Assembly: GCA_051453625.1 (NCBI GenBank)
Contig: JBOZIK010000001.1
Location: forward strand, 282,431,589 to 282,495,588
DNA from: Welwitschia mirabilis
Lineage: Eukaryota; Gnetophyta; Gnetopsida; Welwitschiales
Length of the DNA stretch: 64,000 bases
Direction: 5' to 3'
Below are positions 57,655-64,000 of the stretch, one piece after another. Made by a program: the position numbers and the translations under genes. The notes below the pieces were generated by a model. The model worked only from the letters and a program-made list of their open reading frames with translations, was not told the origin of the DNA and made no database searches. Each line of letters begins with the position of its first letter. The first letter of the stretch is position 1.

Positions 57655-59260
57655 TAAATGCTCATACCTTGGTTTATAATTACAATTTCTAAGAGAGTAG
57701 CTAAGCCGATGATAGAAGGCTTATTACATCCTAAAATGCTTCTGTCATTTGCACTTTGCATTGTCTAAGCATGATATTTAGAGTTTCTTCTTCTTGCATG
57801 GCTTTTTAATTGATTATATTTGATTTTGTAAGTCCTATCTCACATTCTTCAATTCACATGTTAGTTTACTAATGTTAGCCTTGGCAAATGAGTTTTTATT
57901 TGCTAATTTTGTGCTACAATTCTTTTTTTGTTTAAAGGATAATTCATGATTATGAAGTAATTTCTTCATTTTAGTGCACAAGTTTTATAACTTAATGAAA
58001 TCTTTGGAAATTAAATAATACATGTCTTGGAGTTACATATCTATTTCGTTCTATCTTTATTGATAGTGATCTATGTTTTCTTCATTATGACTTATGACAT
58101 GGACAATGATCATATAGGATGGATATGACCTCCCCTCATCATTAGAGGTGTGTAATTCTATGCATCATCATCATCATCCCAGATAGAGAAGAGTATCTCT
58201 CTCTTTCTTAAATTCTTACTTATATTCTTTTCCCTATAAGTGATTAGAGATGGGGCATTCTGAGGCTAGATGTTCTTATTCCCCACATACCTAGCATTCT
58301 AATTTGGAAATAACATTTTTAAATAAAGATCTAGATGAAGACTTACTTTTGAAATTACCTTTTTTCTAAGGCTTAGTTGTTTTGTTATTATTCTTTTGCC
58401 TCTCATTCCTTTAAGAAAGTATCCTTGTAACCTGCCTTGTGATTAGAGCCAGTTCTTCATCTACATAATTTTATGAATTATCCTCATATGATACTTCTTT
58501 AGCTTTTCCTTTCACAATTTTTCTTGAGATTTTATTAGTCTTTAGGAATATTAAATTTTCTTTTATAACACCATCTTGGATAAGGTTTATTTTGTATGAT
58601 ATCAAGGCACTCTATAGTTTTTTAAACCTTATTCTGTTAAAGTCTCTTGAATCTTTCATTTCTATTCTCTTTAATCTATATTCTAATGTCAAGGACATGA
58701 GAATCTTCTTAATGAATTTGGGTTCTAGAAGGTCTTCACTAATACCTTGAATAAAAGTTACTACGTTATCAAATTTGGTAAAGTATTCATAAGTTCTCTT
58801 TTCATATTTCATCTTTAGATTCTCAATATGATTTATCCACATCAATAGTCTCGATTGCTTGACCATTAATGTACCTTTGCATGTATCTTCTAGAATGTTT
58901 CATATCTTCTTAGCAGTTTTGCATCTAGTTATACAAATAGATTATTTTAAGGTAAGAGCAGAATATATTGCATTCTTTTCCCTTAAATCATAGGTGTGGG
59001 CAGCATTGTCATCATCATTTCATCCATTTTTAGATTTGATTTGAGTGATCCTATTTTTAGTTGAGTTTTTGATAATTTCTAAGGATTCTTTATATCTGTC
59101 TTCAATGCATTTCCAATCTTAAAACCCAAAAGATTATAAGCACACCCATATCCTCATCTTCCAATACGCATAGTTTATACCCTCAAATAACCAAGTTCTA
59201 ATGGATGCACCCCTTCCATTGGTTTACTCTAGGATTTTACTCCTTTTGTGCAATTATCCA
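57655..59260 (-). pseudogene. SIRE-like copia element 3: gag, 3' part truncated
   Basis: Minus-strand sense from the primer site: LFEGINYAYWKMRIWVCL (about 59195-59140), KNRITQIKS, then the open piece 58866-58612 with MVKQSRLLMWINHIENLKM, RTYEYFTKFDNVVTFI and EPKFIKKILMSL. The zinc knuckle at about 58302-58256 reads ECXVCGE-stop-EHLASECP with intact C-x2-C-x4-H-x4-C spacing. The linker after the knuckle continues to 57655 and is cut by the gap. It is clearly the same family as element 2 but a separate insertion, and slightly better preserved in the capsid part. The role would be particle assembly. Confidence 0.7.
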
Positions 59261-59271
59261 CTCTAATACCA
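59261..59271 (-). promoter_or_regulatory. tRNA-Met primer site of copia element 3
   Basis: The minus strand reads TGGTATTAGAG, one C-to-T change from TGGTATCAGAG. It lies nine bases from the LTR end. Confidence 0.7.
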
Positions 59272-59280
59272 CTTGAGAAT

Positions 59281-60890
59281 TGTTAGACTTAGATGGAAGG
59301 GGTGAATGAGTTCTACCAAATAAAAATTTTTATCCAAATACAAAATTTAAAGCATAATAAAATAAACACCTTACTAGATAACATGGCTTCCTAACTTAGG
59401 TAAATCCACATACAAAGAACATATTCTTCTCACATCTCTAAATATTCTTGACCTATAAGAAATAGTGATTTTGGCTCACCATCAATCTTACAATAATGAC
59501 AGTCTACTCATAAGTCAGCATCTTATTGCCCTTAGTAAAATCAATAAAGATGTATACATAAGCATAATCACAAAGTGAGATGCTCCTTGCAAGACAACAA
59601 ACCCTTTGCCTTAGGGAAATAATGGTTTTTACTCATCATCAACCTTATAACAAAGTGTTAATCTCCTTGTAAGGTAGCATTATCTCTCTCTTATAAAAAT
59701 ACAATAGTAATGTGAGATGCTTCTCATAAGGTAGCAAACTCTTTCCTCAAAGAAATGTAATAATTCAAATACTCACATGCATAACCTCAAAGTACACCTA
59801 TACAAGGGTTGTCTTACAATGATTTTGATGATAGAATAATGGTCTTTATAATAGTATTCAAGAATAAGATAGTCCAATAATATAAGATCCAACAAATACA
59901 ATACAACAATAAGCCTGAATGATCTAACTTTGATGAAGAGCTTGAGTTCCTCATTGTCATCATTAACATAGGAGTAAATCACTAATTCAACAATATGGGA
60001 TCCAAGAACAAATGATGAAAATACTAAGAGTTCCTTAAAAAATAATAGCTTTAGTTCTTCATGAGAAGTTTCAATTACTTGTGCATTCTTCATTATGTAT
60101 TTGATTTGATCATTGTGTTCCTGGGAATTTTTATCATTGCTTATATTTCTTTGATCATGTTATGCCTTTATAAGATTAAAGAGAAACTAGTTGTCTAACC
60201 TTAAATAATAGTCATTTAAACTTTATAGCCATAGTATAATAGATAAGAGTGTCTAAGCATTGAGCTTGTATCTTTATTTTTATTTGATGTGAACTTTGAT
60301 CTAAGACGTCTTTAAATGTGTAGACATCTACTAATAATTATATGTATTCACTTGGTAGATGCCTTTAGTGAAATTACCTAGAAACTGATGAAAATTAGAT
60401 TGTGTAATCTCTGGATCTCCATAATCATGAATCCGTAATGAAAAATTTGATAACTCATCTAAAACGTAGAATATCCGTTAAAGTACAAAATAATTCTATT
60501 GCCTATATTAGTTTAGCGTAGATGTCCTTAGCCATGTAGATGTTTTTTATTAGTATCAACTCTAACTTTCAACATAGTTCTCTTTGATGAGATAATCATC
60601 TTTATCCTATGACTTGAAAGCTAATATATCATAGATTTATTTAACTTATAATTGTCTTTACCATATACGTCTTTCAATTGTAGATGTCTTCTTGATAGAT
60701 GTCTTTTATACTAGAGAAGTCTTCAGATAATAATTTTTCATTTCAAATACTGAGCTTTTCATGAGATATCATCTTTGAATATTTGTTATTGACTTATGCT
60801 ATACATGATCTAATTTCTTTGTAATGACCTATCAACATAATGACACAAAATATTTGACAAGTAGAATCATCAAAACTAAGTTTACTAACA
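59281..60890 (-). repeat. 5' LTR of copia element 3, uninterrupted
   Basis: 1610 bp, beginning TGTTAGACTTAG and ending CTAACA in plus orientation, so TG...CA on the minus strand. It aligns to both halves of the split LTR at 36805-51901 and so shows the unoccupied form of the chromovirus target. Contains repeated AGACATCT / AGATGTCT motifs from 60300 to 60730. The 106-codon minus-strand frame at 59773-60093 shows no recognised content. Confidence 0.8.
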
Positions 60891-63800
60891 TTTTTTCATT
60901 AGAGAAATATTTCACACATTTGCTAGAAGACTTTTTATTCAATATTTTTTAGTTACTGTCATTTAATATTTATTAAATATTTTATATTTTATAACTTAAA
61001 TGTATGTTCTAATTTTTAAAGTAACTATGTTAAATTTAGAGATAATTTCATATATTAAGAGTGTTGTAGATGTAATTACTAAAAAGGCATATTTAATTAA
61101 CTTAGTGTTCTATGTTTTTTATTGAGTAGTAACTTTTGTATTATTTAGAAATTATTATAAATAAGTTATTAAAATAATTTATGAAATTCAATTTTTTTCC
61201 CATCTTGTGTAAAATATGCATTTTATATATAAGAATATTGTATGTTATTATTAATAATCTTTAATTGCATACAACCATGCATGAAGTTAATGATGATAAC
61301 ATGGGCTTAACAAGTAATAGATTATAGTTGTAAGGAATTAAAATCAGTAATACTTAGATTTATTTTAAGGAATAATTACTTGACATTAATGATAAAGGAA
61401 AATATTGGATGAATGATTAAGATATCATTACTAAAAAATGATCACAAACTATGATAATGAACCCTTTAAATAAATTGCTTTCTAGACTTTGACGGCCTAA
61501 AAATATAAATATTAATAAGTAATTAACTATGCTTCAAAACATTTTGTTCAACCTATAGAAAATGTCCTTTCTATAACTTGTATGTTGAGTTTTTGTAGTA
61601 CCTACTATATAATAATTTACTAAAGCATATATAACTAGAGGGTTATGGCCTTAAATATTTGCATGCTTATCCACAAAAATAGCTTTATGTTTTTATCCCT
61701 TAAAAGATTTACTTATTTTAACTTTTATGCTTCTAATTTTGAATTTGATATAGGATATGAACTATTTTTAAGAATTTAATTCCTATATTATCTTCTTAAT
61801 CTAATGTACTTAAGCTCTTTTATAATGATTTTTATATACTAATTCACATTAGAATGAATAATGGCCATTACTTGAACATATCATGTACTTAGACTAACTT
61901 TTATCCATCTTCTTTAATTTGCCTTCTTAATCCTATCTCTTTTGATTACATGTGACATTCTAGTATTTATGTTTATTATTTTCACTGTCATGGTTGTTCT
62001 TTTTAATCATACTTAAACCTTCATTCATCTTAATTAATTTCATACCCTATAATATTATGTTTCATGTTACTCCATTAGATTTAATTAGGCTTCTTGTTAA
62101 GATCTACCCTTGATCTTTACTAGTAATTTAAACATCCATGATACTAAATTTTCCATTAACTGATAATGTTGTAATAACCTACTCATAAAAATTTTATTTT
62201 TATAGAATTTTCATGTAATACATTACTCTTTTTACTCCTTATTATAGTCTTCTTGATATCTTAAATCTTATTAACTAACTCTAATTATTAGTCACATGGA
62301 AACCAATTCAGAATCATATAGTGGAATAAGCTCTTGACTTTAACTAATTATATAAATGTAATTCCTTGATAGTAGCCTAATCCAATTCAATCCTTATTGT
62401 GCTTTATAATTAAGGTAGATGTTGGTGGTAAATGATGAGTTCCCTAGCCCATCCAAAATGCACAAGCCAAAACTAGCCTTTATGTATGTCACAGAAATCT
62501 AAACTCATGCATGCACATTGCATTGTATATTTCCACTCTAAACTCCAATTGTTAAAATACTCTAAAACTGTGGTATGTATGTGTGACACCATTTAGTGGG
62601 GTATGGCATGATGTTTAAGTCTTTTATATGTCTTATATTTCAATGTAAATAATATTTATATTATTCGAAAGATGAAAGAAATCTAGGTTTGATTTCTTAT
62701 AAATCAATTCCTTGAATTCTTTTGCAATATTGTATGTAGGTGTATAATTCTATACCCTTTGATAATGAAATATATTATATGATTAAAAAATTAAATTAAA
62801 TAATATTTTATCATTGACTTTTCATTTTTCAATTGCATTATTACTTGATGACAATGGTAAATTATTATTCTCTTACAAATAATCTTTCAAATTTTTCTTA
62901 ACTTTTGCTAACAAAATTAGTCTATCATACACCCTATCTTAACTACACTCATCCTCTAAGATTACATCAACATTTTTCTTAAATTTAATTTAAAATTTTT
63001 TTATTTAATAAAATGATTTTGCTAAAGTTAAATATCTAAATCTATTTAATTTAGTCTTTTAGATTTTTAGGTCTATAAACTTCATTGACAAAAATCTCTT
63101 TTCTAGAGTGGAAAATACTACATAACTTCTATATTATTTTAAATTTACTCTTTTAAAATTTCACATTTTACATAATCAACAAGGCATAATCAATACTTGA
63201 TGTTAACTAAATAATGAATTTAAAATCATAATATGATTTTTGATTTTTTGAGAAATGGTAAATTACATTACATTATTCAAAAAATAAAATAGTAGATGAA
63301 CACATACTAGATTTAAAAGATATATTTCTAGGCCTAATAGAAATTTTAATAGTATTGAAAATTCCGTACATCACCATTTGGTTTTGTAAGTCTATTTTCC
63401 TAATTTGAATCTAAAAGAAACTTAAGACTAGAATAACCAAGTGAATTAGTGACATATTCATTTGGGTGAAAAGTAAAGGGAAGAGTTTGATTTGTAGATG
63501 AAACTTCTAAGAATTATTCATGTTATTCTTGTTTTTATGTCTTTCAATATAGTCTACTCTTCTTATTCTGACCATGTCTTAATTTTCATGCTTTATCTTT
63601 ACTATTAGGTAGTAGTGTATCACTGGTATATAGTGGTAGTATGGGAATGATACACATTTCATTAGATTTCATGTATGTCAGTAGTTTCCATAACAGTGAT
63701 TTTTGAACCAAACCATGGGGATGTCTTATCATGCAAGGGTTCCAGCATCAATTTGAAGTTTTCGTTGGTATAAGATTAAATAAAAACTTCATCTCTAACC

Positions 63801-64000
63801 TTTCCACTTTTACAAAAGTAATGTAATGAATTAGTAAGAACAAATGAAAGATTTATGTTAAACTCACTTAACACCACTACTAGGAAGCAAAAGTAGAGCT
63901 CATAAATCTTGTTGAAGTGCCCATTTATAGTGAAATATTTCATGATGAGTGCTACTCAACCATCAAAGTATATCCTTTCTTCTATAACTTTAATATCTTT
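60891..64000. other. AT-rich stretch to the end of the window, no gene seen
   Basis: No open frame above 60 codons and no transposon motif recognised. Composition becomes a little less AT-rich after about 63450. Confidence 0.5.

Overview
This window looks like nuclear DNA of a flowering plant. It is strongly AT-rich, carries the remains of at least eight LTR retrotransposons from lineages known in plants (Athila/Tat-like and chromovirus Ty3/gypsy; Tork-like and SIRE-like Ty1/copia), and holds one host gene, a two-exon CASP-like (CASPL) membrane protein. I cannot name the species. Thirteen N runs interrupt the assembly (5324-6132, 11603-11615, 13971-13980, 15454-16390, 19049-19148, 28596-28695, 37559-37819, 38098-38197, 38491-38801, 39159-39258, 42725-42824, 46757-46766, 57555-57654). 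Several of them are flanked by duplicated sequence.

Layout. 1-2600: antisense Athila/Tat-like gag relic with its leader and probable 5' LTR, containing four hairpins. 2640-5323: sense integrase end of a second gypsy element, then spacer, polypurine tract and 3' LTR. 6133-11420: gene-poor DNA with one decayed LTR (7860-8780) full of GTCGAC-like motifs. 11421-12790: two tandem units of about 690 bp, each holding a tRNA-derived SINE. 13100-15150: the CASPL gene on the minus strand, with a repeated 5' leader and two G-boxes. 15300-16890: more SINE copies around a large gap. 17253-17771: a TRIM element (about 105-bp LTRs, tRNA-Met primer site) fused head to head with a partial inverted copy. 17772-23110: two tandem decayed Tork-like copia copies. 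23110-36804: long AT-rich gene desert with a (TG)n microsatellite and LTR fragments. 36805-60890: a nested complex. A minus-strand SIRE-like copia element (3' LTR 36805-51901, internal 51902-57482, 5' LTR from 57483) has had its 3' LTR split by a 13.5-kb sense chromovirus (37336-50885) with unusually long LTRs. A second SIRE-like element (57655-60890) follows and preserves the matching uninterrupted LTR. 60891-64000: AT-rich, no gene seen.

Most transposon reading frames are broken by stops that fit C-to-T (or G-to-A) change at Trp, Gln and Arg codons, as expected of long-methylated DNA. The only gene I judge likely to be functional is the CASPL gene. The more unusual observations are the head-to-head TRIM, the GC-richer insert inside the chromovirus integrase, the paired hairpins in the gypsy leader, the repeat-bearing leader of the CASPL gene with an overlapping 180-codon frame, and the paralogous empty site for the chromovirus insertion. 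I found no convincing new multi-gene system.
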